From NCBI GenBank assembly GCA_032629725.1, contig JAFEVB010000036.1:1054001-1118000 (forward strand): a stretch of DNA of 64,000 nt. The letters are read 5' to 3'. The stretch's first letter is position 1, and each line of letters begins with the position of its first letter. Positions 33,521 to 43,960 of this stretch are shown here, one piece after another. The DNA is from Gremmenia infestans. Its lineage: Eukaryota; Ascomycota; Leotiomycetes; Helotiales; Hamatocanthoscyphaceae. The notes beneath the pieces were generated by a model, which saw only the letters and a program-made list of their open reading frames with translations, was not told the origin of the DNA and searched no databases. A program made the translations under genes and the position numbers.

Positions 33521-35570
33521 ATGGTGCTTGCTCCAAAGACTTATCAGGTAAGTCGGTCTTTGACTGATAGATCTTGGATGGCTTATGATGGTAATCTAGT
33601 TCCTGGTGGGCGTGTTCGCCTCCATGGGATCGATCCTCTTTGGATATGATTTGGTAAGCTTATTCTCATTCCCATACAAAACTGCTGTTCTCGCAGAGGA
33701 GTCTGGGGGCTTAGATAGTCATATACCAGCTCCCTAGGCTCCTTAGCTCTCCCCAAGCAGTCAGTCTTCTACTGTGCTAATTCGTTGGACAGGGAGTAAT
33801 TGCTGAAGTGTAGGTGCAAGATTTGGATCAGATCGTCCGTCCCAGGTCCGACGATATTTACTAACTCATGCTTGTAGTATTTCATCTGAAACATTTGTGA
33901 GCTTTTTCAACAAGCCCGACTCGACCAAAACGTAATACAATTCTACGTATTTGCTGTGATAGGGCTAACGAAAAGTAGGGGAATTGTAGTATCTTTCTTC
34001 ACTGGTGGAGCTTTCTGTGGAGCAGGATTAGCTGGACCTGTAAGTCCACCACAGAATCTAACAAGCAGAACCAAGTGACTGACGCTGTTCGAGTGCGGAG
34101 ACAAACTTGGAAGAAGATGGACAATTGTAATCGGCTGCGTGATCTACCTCCTCGGCGGCGCCCTCCAAACCGGATCACAATCCCTTGATTATCTCTGGGC
34201 TGGACGCTGGCTTGCAGGTCTTGGTGTCGGATTTCTCGTCATGATCATTCCTCTCTACCAGGCTGAGATCGCTCACCCTTCAATCCGTGGCACAATCACA
34301 GCTCTGCAACAGTTTATGCTGGGCATAGGAGCGTTTGTTGCCGGCTGGGTGTCATACGGAACGTACGTTGGCATCAAGCACTCTACAGCTCAATGGCGTG
34401 TTCCTCTTGGGCTCCAGATGATTCCAGCAGTGGTACTTGGAGCTTTGATCATGACCTTCCCAGAAAGTCCACGTGTAATAATTCCCTCTGCTCCTCAAAG
34501 AAATACTATATATACTAAACTCACATCAGTGGCTCATTGATCACGGACGACCGGACGAAGGCTTACAGACTCTGGCTCGACTCCACTCTAATGGCAATGC
34601 AGAAGACCCTTGGGTACGCGCCGAATACGACCAGATCCAAGAAAACATCACATTCGAGCACGAACACGAGGCAAAGTCATACTTTGAACTTTTCACCAAC
34701 AGATCATCATTCAGACGTCTCTTTATCGCCTGTGCCTTGCAGGCTTCCGTTCAGATGACTGGCGTGTCTGCAATCCAATACTACAGCGTGACGATATATG
34801 GCCAGATCGGAATCATAGGCTCTGATGCTTTGAAGTATCAAGCCATCAATAATATCATCGGACTGCTCGGTGAAGGGTTTTGCGTCCTGTTTGTTGATCG
34901 ACTCGGAAGACGAAGGCCACTCATTGTCGGAAACCTGTGTAACATGGTTAGTGCTTCAAATCGCCTCCCTTTGATATATTAAGTGGTATTTCAGGTCTGC
35001 TTTCTCATTGCGTGCGTCCTGATTGCAGAATTCCCACCTGGTTCAAGCAACAACAATGCTGCTGCCTGGGGATTCATCGTCATGTAAGTACCTACCTATC
35101 CACAATACCTTACAATGTCTGAGAATATTAGGACCTGGCTATACAATTTCTCCTTCTCCTGCACATGCGGACCGCTCTCCTGGATCATCCCAGCCGAAAT
35201 ATTCGATACTCGCACTCGCTCCAAAGGTGTATCGATCGCCACCATGGTGTCCTTCGCCTTCAACACGCTCATCGGGCAAGTGACGTCCACAGCCATGACG
35301 AACATCGGCTACAAGTACTACTTCGTCTTCATCATCTGCAACTTCACCAATGCCGTGTTCTTCTACCTGTTCTTGCCAGAGACCAAGGGCCTGCCGCTCG
35401 AAGAGATGAATTATCTTTTCACAAACGCACCGTTCCTTGTGGCGGGACATGATAAGAGCAAGTATAAGGCGGGGTATGCAGATGACTTGGAGAGAAGGGC
35501 GCTGGAGATTCATGAGAAGGGTGGGGTTTTGGGACATGGTGAGGAGGTTATTGAGCATACTACCAAGTGA
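33521..35570 (+). CDS. MFS sugar-porter family transporter (nine exons)
   Basis: Exons 33521-33547, 33600-33653, 33793-33809, 33878-33931, 33979-34039, 34094-34474, 34530-34946, 34995-35083 and 35132-35570, giving 512 aa with an intact frame. Exon 3 is only 17 nt. Motifs: SILFGYDLGVIAEV in helix 1, CGDKLGRRW in loop 2-3, PESPRWL after helix 6, VQMTGVSAIQYYS in helix 7, DRLGRRRP in loop 8-9 and PETKGLPLEEM at the C-terminus. This is a plasma-membrane sugar/H+ symporter. The divergent GH51 neighbour suggests arabinose, arabino-oligosaccharide or another plant-derived sugar as substrate, which the sequence alone cannot prove. Confidence 0.9.
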
Positions 35571-36564
35571 AGTGAATTTGGGATGATGGGATGAAGAATG
35601 ACTAGATCTATCGGGAGGCAATGGGCAGTACATATAGCATGTAAATTTTGCTAAATATAATTTAAAACATGAACACATGAATTATTAGCCTCAAATGATT
35701 CATTTTGGGGGTACTTCGATTTTCTTTTTACGGAATATTGAGTCTGGAGGGGTGAGGCTTGAGATCTCCCGAGGTCGTGCCCGAGTATTGGCTTTCAAGG
35801 AGAGAAATGGAGGTACTTAGGCAACTTGAAGGCTCATGAGATACTCGACTAACTATCGTTGGTATCTTATCCCATAAAAAATGCAGCATATTCCTCTCTG
35901 TAAGAGCACGCATGCATAGAGGGCGACTTCGTAAATTAAGATCGTAAGTACCATTCGCTTCACCCGCAAAGACATGGCATAAATGAAGTAAAGCACTTGC
36001 CTTTAGCTCACTTCTCCTTAGTGGTCATCCACTTGGACTTTGTTTCCTAATCAATACTCCGCAACTGTATTTCCTATTGTGGTTACGGTAATTCTGGCGA
36101 TATTCTTCTAATGTCATGCGTTTTGAACGCGTAGCTTGAATGGCAAAGTTGTATCTTTCAGCTCACGCTTTCCAAGTCCACAAAGAAACGGGCAGGGCAA
36201 TAGATGCTGTTGGGTACTTCAGACAGCTGCGAGCAGTAATTAAAGAAATAATGCCAACTCTGATGTGGCTATGCTGTGGCCGGAATTGGACCGAATTGGA
36301 CTGTTAAGGATATGAATTCAACACATGAAAAGGAACTGCTCGGATTGTCCAATTGTCAGACTGCCGAGGTAGCCGACATTTCGGGGTACAGTTCATTGAC
36401 AGTGGAAGTCCAAGGAAAATGTATGCATTGCCAGAGCTCGACCGTGTTGGTAATGTACAGCTTGATCCGTCTTCCCCAGCATCAACCAACCCCACCATCT
36501 ACAAATTCCAAACGCTCCAGCGACTGAAAGTGACTGATCGACCCATCTTCATATATATCCTTCT
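35571..36564. other. convergent intergenic, 1.0 kb
   Basis: Convergent 3' flanks of the sugar transporter and COX9. Short open frames around 36276-36568 have no family resemblance; nothing else seen. Confidence 0.55.
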
Positions 36565-36969
36565 CTAAGCCGCTGCGTTGGCTGCTCGTTGGTCCTCAAG
36601 CTTCGAGTAGTAGGTATCACGCTGGCGGACAGCTGGGACGTGGTATCCGTACCAGAAGAGGTATCCGAATGATGTTCCGAGACCTGCGAGACTCGTTGTT
36701 AGCCGTAGCTTTCCCCGACCCATCTTCAATTGAAACTTCGGTCTAAATCCTAGGATCTCTAGCCTGCCCTATCCCCCAATACAGTATTCTCCAGCTCGAC
36801 ATCACTTACCGAAGGCCACGCTGAGGTCTAGGACGAGGCCCCGACGGAGCATCTAAAAGGTACAAATCAGCTCATGTTCAAAGGAGTCCCACATCGTGAG
36901 CAAAAGGGCTCTATGGGGAATTGGCAGGCTTTGAAAGTTACTTACTCCGGTAATTGGTTTGATTGCCAT
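36565..36969 (-). CDS. COX9: cytochrome c oxidase subunit VIIa (COX9)
   Basis: Three short exons, 36969-36946, 36852-36810 and 36683-36565, give 61 aa. The start MAIKPITGMLRR, a single transmembrane helix (about residues 15-38, ending GYLFWYGYHVP) and the charged tail VRQRDTYYSKLEDQRA match fungal Cox9 in length and pattern; the yeast protein begins with the same PITG motif. It is a small inner-membrane subunit needed for complex IV assembly. Introns are 93 and 126 nt with canonical ends. Divergent from TAF8 with 306 bases between start codons. Confidence 0.92.
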
Positions 36970-37275
36970 TGTGTGTAGTTTGTGAACTCCGCGGGAAAGC
37001 TCTTGATTTGTAGTTCTGTGTCGTAGAGGATCAGGAGTGAGGTTGCTTGAAATCGAACCACCACAAGAAGGCTAAGCAAAATAGAGACTAGCGCTAAAAC
37101 ACGTGACAGGACCACATTCAATGATCGAGGCTACGAAAGTTCCAACCAATTTGCGACAGACTTCTTCCACCAGCGACGACTACGAAATCGACACTGATAA
37201 TGGGAGCATTGGCATATCGAAGGTGACTTGCTCTTGCTGCCAAAATTTCCAAATCCCAACCTAAGATTTGCGACC
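36970..37275. other. bidirectional promoter of COX9 and TAF8
   Basis: 306 bases between divergent start codons, holding one CACGTG hexamer. Confidence 0.6.
37100..37105. promoter_or_regulatory. CACGTG E-box in COX9/TAF8 promoter
   Basis: The sequence reads aCACGTGAC, the extended Cbf1-type core, in the divergent promoter of a respiratory gene. Function inferred from motif and position. Confidence 0.45.
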
Positions 37276-38274
37276 ATGGCGCCCATCTCTCCCGTCTCTC
37301 GAAAGCGATCAACCCCCTCACATAGCGACGATGGGATCTCAGACGAGTCTTTCAGCAAGAGGGCACGCCTCTCACCCGTTCTTCCCAATACGCCGCCACC
37401 GGAGGAATCACTGTCAGGCAAGAAAGCAACAGCACCACTCTTCGACGATGATCCCAAGCGACTGCAACTGCGCTCACTCGCGCTCGTGTTAGAGCACGTT
37501 GGCTTTGATGGAGCTTCCCCGGAAGCATTGGAGGCCTTCTCCGCCGAAGTTGAATCATGTTAGTATTGTACAGTATTGCCCAAAGCTATCTTCTAAAGGC
37601 TACTAGACGCTACACACTTCCTCGCGAAAGTTACAGCTCATATGCACAACGCCCGACGATCTCAACCCACTCCGCTCGACTTTGAATATGCGCTCTCTCG
37701 ATTCGACCTTCCGCTCGCCTCCATAGAACCGCATCTTAAACCTCCAATTCCCAAGTCAAAACTTTTCGTTCACTTAGATGCTGAGCCTCCAGAAGAAAAG
37801 AGCGAAATTGCGGTAGCGTTACTAGGGGATGATTTGAGTGGTGATTCTGACAAGAAGGTCAAACCATACATACCAAAACGTTTTCCGTCTTTCCCAAGCA
37901 AGCACACGTACAAATGGACCGAGAAGGAATCAGCGCGAGAGACAGATCCACGGAAGATTAGGGAGGAAGCTGCAAAGGCTGCGAGACAAGGCGAGGAAGC
38001 ACTGCGCCGTCTGGTCAATGTCAGTAAAGCTGGGAAGGAGAAAGACGTCAAAAAGACAGCGAGCAAAGATCCACGGAGCAAAGAGAGATATCAGTTATGG
38101 GAACAGACGATGAGCGACCTGTTGTCTGGCAAAAAGCCCAATGGTGAGGCAGTCAATGCAACGGAAGACCGAAGCATGATTGTGAACTCAGATCGACGAT
38201 ATTATAGGAAAGGGGCAGTAATGAAGAGGAAGCCGCTCATAGATGAAGGAACAATAGTCGTTTCGAGGGAATAG
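37276..38274 (+). CDS. TAF8: transcription initiation factor TFIID subunit 8 (TAF8)
   Basis: Two exons, 37276-37558 and 37607-38274, give 316 aa. After a Ser/Pro-rich head comes a histone fold (about residues 60-130: LALVLEHVGFDGASPEALEAF, then AHMHNARRSQPTPLDFEYAL), which pairs with TAF10. The TAF8 C-terminal signature follows at about 198-206 (FPSKHTYKWTE), then a basic helical tail. The intron is 48 nt and falls inside the histone fold. The order histone fold plus PSKHTYKWT is diagnostic for TAF8. Confidence 0.92.
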
Positions 38275-38623
38275 GGGTTTGGGACTGGTATTTGAAGCAT
38301 TTCAGCGAGGCGTCTAGGAAAGTTTATCATGCATCTCATGGAGCTACATTGTTTCCCGCGAAGGGTTGAACTTATATTGTATTATAACGTTAGATTGCCG
38401 CACATATTCACACATTTGAAGCGTGCAAATACACGCTACGCCATCTGTCGTCCATCATGCTGATTCTGATTGTCCTGATTGTGCCACATCCAAAGAGCCA
38501 GCCATGTGACATCTAAAGAGCCTCAACTGGTAACGTGAATGGAGCCCCCCCCAGAGCATTCATCGCGGCTTGCTCTCTACTTATCGTCTTTCCAAAGCGA
38601 GATTCATGTCATCCGAAACCTCT
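38275..38623. other. convergent intergenic, 0.35 kb
   Basis: Convergent 3' flanks of TAF8 and the SOM1 gene; nothing seen. Confidence 0.55.
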
Positions 38624-38960
38624 TCAATCCTTCTTCCCTCTTCCCTCCAAAGCCGTCGTCTCGACCAAAAAGCTCCCCTCCCGGTCCCGACATCTACAAA
38701 CATCAGCCTCGCCCCATAATTAAATCACCTCCCCGCTCACAATCCTCTACTCACCGACGAAACAACCTCTCAATAGGCCAACACCTGACAGGACTATTCT
38801 TCCGCCCCGGCTCCTCAATCTTACAATCATACTGCAGCATTTCCAACAACTCACACGCCTTCAGATCCCCGTCGAAGCCTTTCCGTTTCGTGCCTTTCAG
38901 GTTCGTCTGCGAGACTATCGGCAGTTCGGAGGCTGGGAAGGTGGAGATTGGTGGTGCCAT
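38624..38960 (-). CDS. SOM1: mitochondrial inner-membrane peptidase complex subunit SOM1
   Basis: Two exons, 38960-38755 and 38693-38624, give 91 aa; the intron is 61 nt (GTGAGT...TGTAG). The core CELLEMLQYDCKIEE, the later VRCWPIERLFRRC and the tail VETTALEG match the small fungal Som1 family, with its spaced conserved Cys residues. Som1 is a subunit of the inner-membrane peptidase that matures intermembrane-space proteins. The start MAPPISTFPASELP resembles other fungal members; further upstream ATGs in the frame would overlap the divergent gene's start region, so they were not used. Confidence 0.78.
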
Positions 38961-39064
38961 GAATGAATGAACTATTCCGTCCTTGGTTTTAGCTAATTGG
39001 GGCGTTCTTGTTAAGTTCTCGAAAAGCGTTAAAGGGGTGTGGGTTTTTTTGCGAGGAAGCAAAG

Positions 39065-39907
39065 ATGGCGAGCGCGAGAAATGCGCCGGTATCATCAACA
39101 GAGATCCTCGGGACGCGTCTCCTCTCTGAAATAGAAAGCGAAGAAGGGAATTTAGAAGATGTTCGTTTCTCTTTCCTCTATCTCCATTTCTTATTCCCCT
39201 CCTATTTAAATAAACACCAAATCACATGTTTCAATCAATCAATCAATCGAAAAAAATCAGCTGACCAGCCCCCCTTCACAACCCAGCTCCTGAAAGACCT
39301 CCGGAAATCCACAAACCCAAACCCAGCACGCACCGGCATCCCATATATAGACACGCTCTGGAATTCCCACGGCAGCCGCCAACTATCCATAACCGGACGT
39401 TCACTACCGCTCGTCTACCACCTAATCACGCACCTCGTTTCCCCATCCAGCAAAAACAAAGCCAACGGCCGCTGCGGGACCGGCGGCACAATAGCAGTCC
39501 TCGACCTCGAAGGCCGCTTCTCGCCCTCCCATCTGCTACCCGCTTTGTCCAAAGACCAGCTAAAGCACATCTACATCTGGCATCCCACGCCCTTCAACCT
39601 AGCCGTTACGCTCTCAAGCGTGGAGCAGTCTATGGTTTACGGGGAGCATGCGAGCAAGGACCGGGTTTGGAGGGGGCTTTTCGTGTTAGGGGGGAACGCG
39701 GCAGGGAAAGGTGTAAGGGGCGGGGATGTGGTGACTGTTACGACGGGGTGGAGGGGCTGGTTGCGGGTTGAGAGGGAGGCGGTGGAGGGGTTTTTAGCGG
39801 GGACGTCGGTTGAGGAGGCGTGGGGGGAGAGGCGGGCTAGGGAGAAGGCTTTGGAGGGCAGGGGATGGAGGGGTATGAGTGAGGTGGGGGAGTTTGTGTT
39901 CAAGTGA
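39065..39907 (+). CDS. RecA/Rad51-like protein, XRCC2-type (tentative)
   Basis: The frame is open from ATG 39065 to the stop at 39907. An AT-rich segment 39161-39268, starting GTTCGT and ending CCAG, is a probable in-frame intron, giving 244 aa instead of 280. The core has RTGIPYIDTLW, then GSRQLSITGRSLPLVYHLI in the place of a Walker A strand-loop-helix, and TIAVLDLEGRFSPSHLLPAL where RecA-fold proteins carry the second strand. This order resembles Rad51 paralogues of the XRCC2/Rlp1 group, which assist recombination. The P-loop lacks the usual GKT/GKS, so ATP hydrolysis is doubtful. Its start is 104 bases from that of SOM1. Confidence 0.6.
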   Translation: MASARNAPVSSTEILGTRLLSEIESEEGNLEDVRFSFLYLHFLFPSYLNKHQITCFNQSINRKKSADQPPFTTQLLKDLRKSTNPNPARTGIPYIDTLWNSHGSRQLSITGRSLPLVYHLITHLVSPSSKNKANGRCGTGGTIAVLDLEGRFSPSHLLPALSKDQLKHIYIWHPTPFNLAVTLSSVEQSMVYGEHASKDRVWRGLFVLGGNAAGKGVRGGDVVTVTTGWRGWLRVEREAVEGFLAGTSVEEAWGERRAREKALEGRGWRGMSEVGEFVFK

Positions 39908-40287
39908 TGGTGGTGTTGTGAGGTTTGTGTTGATTGAACAGTTGCTAAAGGGAGGATGGATGGGTTGTTAATGGATTATGATGAGATGAGAAGGGTATGA
40001 TTGTAATATAATGAACTTCAAGGAAGCTTGTATTTGCTTGCTAATATTAATATAGAAGTCCCTACCTTAAACCCCCCCAGTTACTATTTGTTCATGTTTC
40101 CCACGATGCGTGAAATACAGCGGTATACACGCGTTGTCCAGGAATGACAAGACTAGACTTTCCATCCATTGCAAGACATTTTCACCACATCTATTCATGC
40201 TCAAAGTCCTAGCTTCGACTTTGATCTTGACCTCAACCACCGTCTCGATCTTAAATCCTTGTGATGCACCAAAACTCTCACTATAGC
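39908..40287. other. convergent intergenic, 0.38 kb
   Basis: Convergent 3' flanks; nothing seen. Confidence 0.55.
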
Positions 40288-43149
40288 TTAGCTCAAATAG
40301 CACCCCTTGCCCTTTGCAAGCCCAGCACCTTTAACAACACAATCCTGCTTTTTCATAAAATCAAAGTACTTTGTCAAATTCTCACTTCCCCCAAATTCAG
40401 GCCACTTTATTGAAATCTCATTCAGAATAGGCCACAGTGCAAAGTCTGCTACAGATATCGTAGACCCAGCAATGAATTCTGCTTCAGCAGAATGAGCATC
40501 CCACAGCTCCAACTCCCGCTTGAATGGCTTGGCACTGAATGGTTCTGCTCTCCATATATTTAAGAGCTCTCCGCTTTGTTGAAGTCGAGTAAACTGGCGA
40601 GCTAGGTCCGCTTGAGATCTCGGTCCCGAGTTTTGGTCGTAAACGGAATCTAGGTACAGCATAATTGCGAAATCGCCGGAAATCGTTGACTTGCTGGAGT
40701 CGGTGTCCACGAATTTGACGGGCAGGTATTCGGGAATTGGAGAAGCATCGTCGCTACTGCCATCTTTCCAGTTGAAAGATGGCGAGAGCTTTCCTTCTGT
40801 CCAAGAAATATTCCGCCGAGCCAGAGAAAGCTTGACCCTTAGATCAGCAACAGCATCGCCGGACAGGAATAGTTTCGGGTTGTTGGAGATGTGGAGGACA
40901 TCAAAGCCTTGACCATAAGACTCGGCCCAATTAAATTCGGCAGTCTGATTCTCCTTTCCAAAGGCTTTTAGCATCTTGTTGGATTCACCAGTCTCTCCGT
41001 TGATAACGGCCCTGGCTTCTGCTTTTGATTTAGCAACTGCACCTTGGCCCCAGATCTTAGTCTCGTCTTTATCCAGGAATGTACCGATTTGTCTGAAAGT
41101 CAGAGAAATGCGACCACCGTCAAAGGCCAGCTCTTCGCTGCACTTCTCACTTGTCGTGCGCTTATCTTGTCGAATGCCATGCAGCCATCTCATGTTGGTG
41201 ACTAGGCCGACTTTGCACATAGAATTGTGTGGAAGTGGAGCTCTGCACGACTGGCGGGGCGCAGGAGCTTCTGAAAACTCCTGATTATCCGGGTTCTTCG
41301 GTAGTCTCTTGGTTCGGAACACCATAGTTCTCTGCGCGCCGAGACTAACATTGGCAATGTATGTTTTGGGAACAATATCCAAAGTCTTGTCGCTATGCTC
41401 TGAAATATAGTCCATCCCATCTCGGTAAAATTGGATTAAAACATGATTGACCGGATGCCCAAGATTTTCCTCTACCCTGGCTTGAATCAACGATACTGTT
41501 GGCGAGAATGGTAGAAGAGGAGGTGATTCATCTGATGGGTGGCGGTAGATTGGAATACTGCCATCCTCGGCCACATGACCCTGGACAGCAACGAGTCGTG
41601 GGACATCTCCACCTAGATGTGACATATTTTGCCATCTCACCTCGTCGCGAAGCCTTTCAAAAATACCATTTAACAGCTCCTCATGCAGGAGATTTTCGAT
41701 TACAGTAGTGTCGCCCTCACAAATAGTGGTTGGGACAACGATCTCAGAAGCATTGAACTGATTCTCATGGCTCGAAGTTGGGCTGTCGGGTCTTGATTGC
41801 TTACCGTTCATCTCGTTAATTTCTTCAATTTCGACCACCTGCCCTTCAGTGTAGACAATAGATGCAGCTTCAGACGAAGCGTCCGGAACAGGTGTGAGTG
41901 CCCGTGGAGGGACTTCTGCGTCTTCTTGTTTCGGCATCTTCTCAAGAATTTCGGATGCACCATGAAGGGTTGCGGAAACTGGAGAAATGCGTCCGTTTTC
42001 GGACTTTGAGGGACGTTTATCTCCATCTGCTCCTATCGCTTTGGTTTCAGACTTTGAATGCCGTCTTCGGGTCTTGATCCTTGTTTTGACTCGTTCTCTC
42101 TGCTTTCCTTCGGCTTCACCTTGGGCGGGTGGTGACTCGCTGATAGCGGTTCCACCGTTTTCTGCAGCAGCAATTACTGGCGGTCCACTTGACTTTGCAG
42201 GCGGATTCGTGTTTGATGATCCGTCAGGTCTCAAATTCAAATTAGCCATCAGTCCTTCCAAGTTGCCGCCATTCTCACGCCTACGTGGATTTCTTTGAGG
42301 TATTGGCTGCTGCTCCACTTTCTTTCGTTGCAAGTCTCCGATAATCTCCTCGCTCTGCACTATATCACAGCCAGTAGCCTCAGTCAATTTCCTCAATGCC
42401 TCGTCGTGCCTGGCTTTGCTTCTATACCCCAGTCCATCCTCGACGATGGTAATGGCGTAGCCATATTGAGCAGCATCCATTGCAGTTGCAAAGACGCTAA
42501 TGTTCGTCAGACATCCGACCAAGAATATCTCTGTGACGAATTGAGCTCGCAAGACCTGTACCAGGTTCCCGTCCCGGAAAGCCGAGTAATATGACTTCGT
42601 AAAGATCAAATCCTTGTCGCAGTCAATTGCCAGCCTCACAGCATTGGTCAAGTTGCTTCCCAAGGACGATTGAATTGCCACGAGGGGTGTTCCGCCTTCT
42701 GGAACAGTCAGGAACGTCTCCTGGATCTCGTTTAAGTCGACCCCATCGTCCACCTCCAAACCATGGCTTGACTGCAAGGCTCGGCCATTGGACAAAGCAA
42801 TCTTGCGTTGGAGCTCAAGAAGCTTGGGAGATGGTCCTCGAGGGCCTGACACTCTGCTTCCAGGGCAACGATGTGGTGCCAAGAGCTGGTCATCCGTTAT
42901 AACACTCTCGCTGTCTCCTTGGTTCTCATTGATTGCTCGAGACGTCTCGAACACGGTTTTAATCCATATTATGTTGTTTCCCAAGTCTCTGAATGCTGGA
43001 ACGAGCTCGAGTATCGTTTCTATGAAATCGGAAGGGGTGTCGACGGGTAATAATCCGCCAGTCGAGACGAAGTCATTTTGAAGATCGAGCACAAGTAATG
43101 CCTGGCGCGTTCGCACAAATGGTATGTTCTGTTGGTTGATTTCAAACAT
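40288..43149 (-). CDS. three-domain fusion: isochorismatase-like hydrolase, AlkB-like dioxygenase, GST-like
   Basis: A single exon of 953 aa from ATG 43149. Residues about 8-275 are an isochorismatase-fold hydrolase with the whole Asp-Lys-Cys triad: D22 in LVLDLQNDF, K185 in IFTKSYYSAF, C213 in LVGCLTNISV. A basic, Ser-rich linker follows. Residues about 475-695 are an AlkB-type Fe(II)/2-oxoglutarate dioxygenase with H585-x-D587 (SEHSDK), the distal H657 (WLHGIRQD) and the RISLTFR arginine pair. Residues about 745-953 look like a glutathione-S-transferase fold, with STISGDFAIMLYLDS and the C-domain signature GSTISVADFALWPILNEI. AlkB proteins repair alkylated nucleic acids. All catalytic residues of the first two domains are kept. 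No targeting signal. Confidence 0.88.
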   Translation of the reverse strand: MFEINQQNIPFVRTRQALLVLDLQNDFVSTGGLLPVDTPSDFIETILELVPAFRDLGNNIIWIKTVFETSRAINENQGDSESVITDDQLLAPHRCPGSRVSGPRGPSPKLLELQRKIALSNGRALQSSHGLEVDDGVDLNEIQETFLTVPEGGTPLVAIQSSLGSNLTNAVRLAIDCDKDLIFTKSYYSAFRDGNLVQVLRAQFVTEIFLVGCLTNISVFATAMDAAQYGYAITIVEDGLGYRSKARHDEALRKLTEATGCDIVQSEEIIGDLQRKKVEQQPIPQRNPRRRENGGNLEGLMANLNLRPDGSSNTNPPAKSSGPPVIAAAENGGTAISESPPAQGEAEGKQRERVKTRIKTRRRHSKSETKAIGADGDKRPSKSENGRISPVSATLHGASEILEKMPKQEDAEVPPRALTPVPDASSEAASIVYTEGQVVEIEEINEMNGKQSRPDSPTSSHENQFNASEIVVPTTICEGDTTVIENLLHEELLNGIFERLRDEVRWQNMSHLGGDVPRLVAVQGHVAEDGSIPIYRHPSDESPPLLPFSPTVSLIQARVEENLGHPVNHVLIQFYRDGMDYISEHSDKTLDIVPKTYIANVSLGAQRTMVFRTKRLPKNPDNQEFSEAPAPRQSCRAPLPHNSMCKVGLVTNMRWLHGIRQDKRTTSEKCSEELAFDGGRISLTFRQIGTFLDKDETKIWGQGAVAKSKAEARAVINGETGESNKMLKAFGKENQTAEFNWAESYGQGFDVLHISNNPKLFLSGDAVADLRVKLSLARRNISWTEGKLSPSFNWKDGSSDDASPIPEYLPVKFVDTDSSKSTISGDFAIMLYLDSVYDQNSGPRSQADLARQFTRLQQSGELLNIWRAEPFSAKPFKRELELWDAHSAEAEFIAGSTISVADFALWPILNEISIKWPEFGGSENLTKYFDFMKKQDCVVKGAGLAKGKGCYLS

Positions 43150-43920
43150 TTTTGGCAATCTGCAGTAGGAGCATTAGTGATATGGTTGAGCAGAATAGTC
43201 CGGATGACCGAGTCAATAGATGGGGAGCTCTTAAACTAGAATCTGCCTGCCTTGGGTCGGCATTGGACATAGCAAGGACATTATTTGATATTGTATGGAA
43301 CGTTCCTGGAACCTACATTTTTAGAAGTTGTGTTATTTTCGTCGGACAGCACAGGTCATGACAACAGAATATAGCCGCGATACTGAGAGAAGATGCAGTG
43401 ACACGGCATGGTTGAGATTCTGTAGGTTACCGGGGTCAATGCAATTCTCGGCGGTTTCGACGACTGTGACAGACTGTCAGATACGAGTATCTGCTGCGAC
43501 TCTGCGAGTTCATGGGCTTTGCAGACAGAGGCAGGTCAAGAGGCCACAGGTTCGCACGTAAAGGTAGTAGTAGGGTATAGACAATAGACAATGAAACCAG
43601 GGCAGCGCAGGAAACTGAAGACTGGGGTGCAAAGTGCGGACGGGCCGTCTGATATTATATGGGGCTAATTGTTGGAACGGACCATTATCAACAGCCATTA
43701 CACCGATAACTGAGGATAATTGATGGGCGGTGAACGAACGATTGGCCAGGGCGCGGAGGGGAGGAAGGGGGGGGGGAGGAGGGTTTGAAAAGGTACCTAG
43801 GTACATGCAGAAAGACGTTGGAAAATGCAAGGTGGGGCGTGGCTAGTAATCCTCTACTCGAGTACTTGTATCCTTGGCGCATAATAATAACGATGAACCT
43901 AATATCAATCTATGCTTACA

Positions 43921-43960
43921 GCCTTGCCCTGCCCTGCCCTGCCCTGCCTGCCCTGCCTTG
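43921..43960 (+). repeat. GCCCT-type tandem repeat
   Basis: About seven imperfect GCCCT/GCCTT/GCCT units, read directly. Confidence 0.8.
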
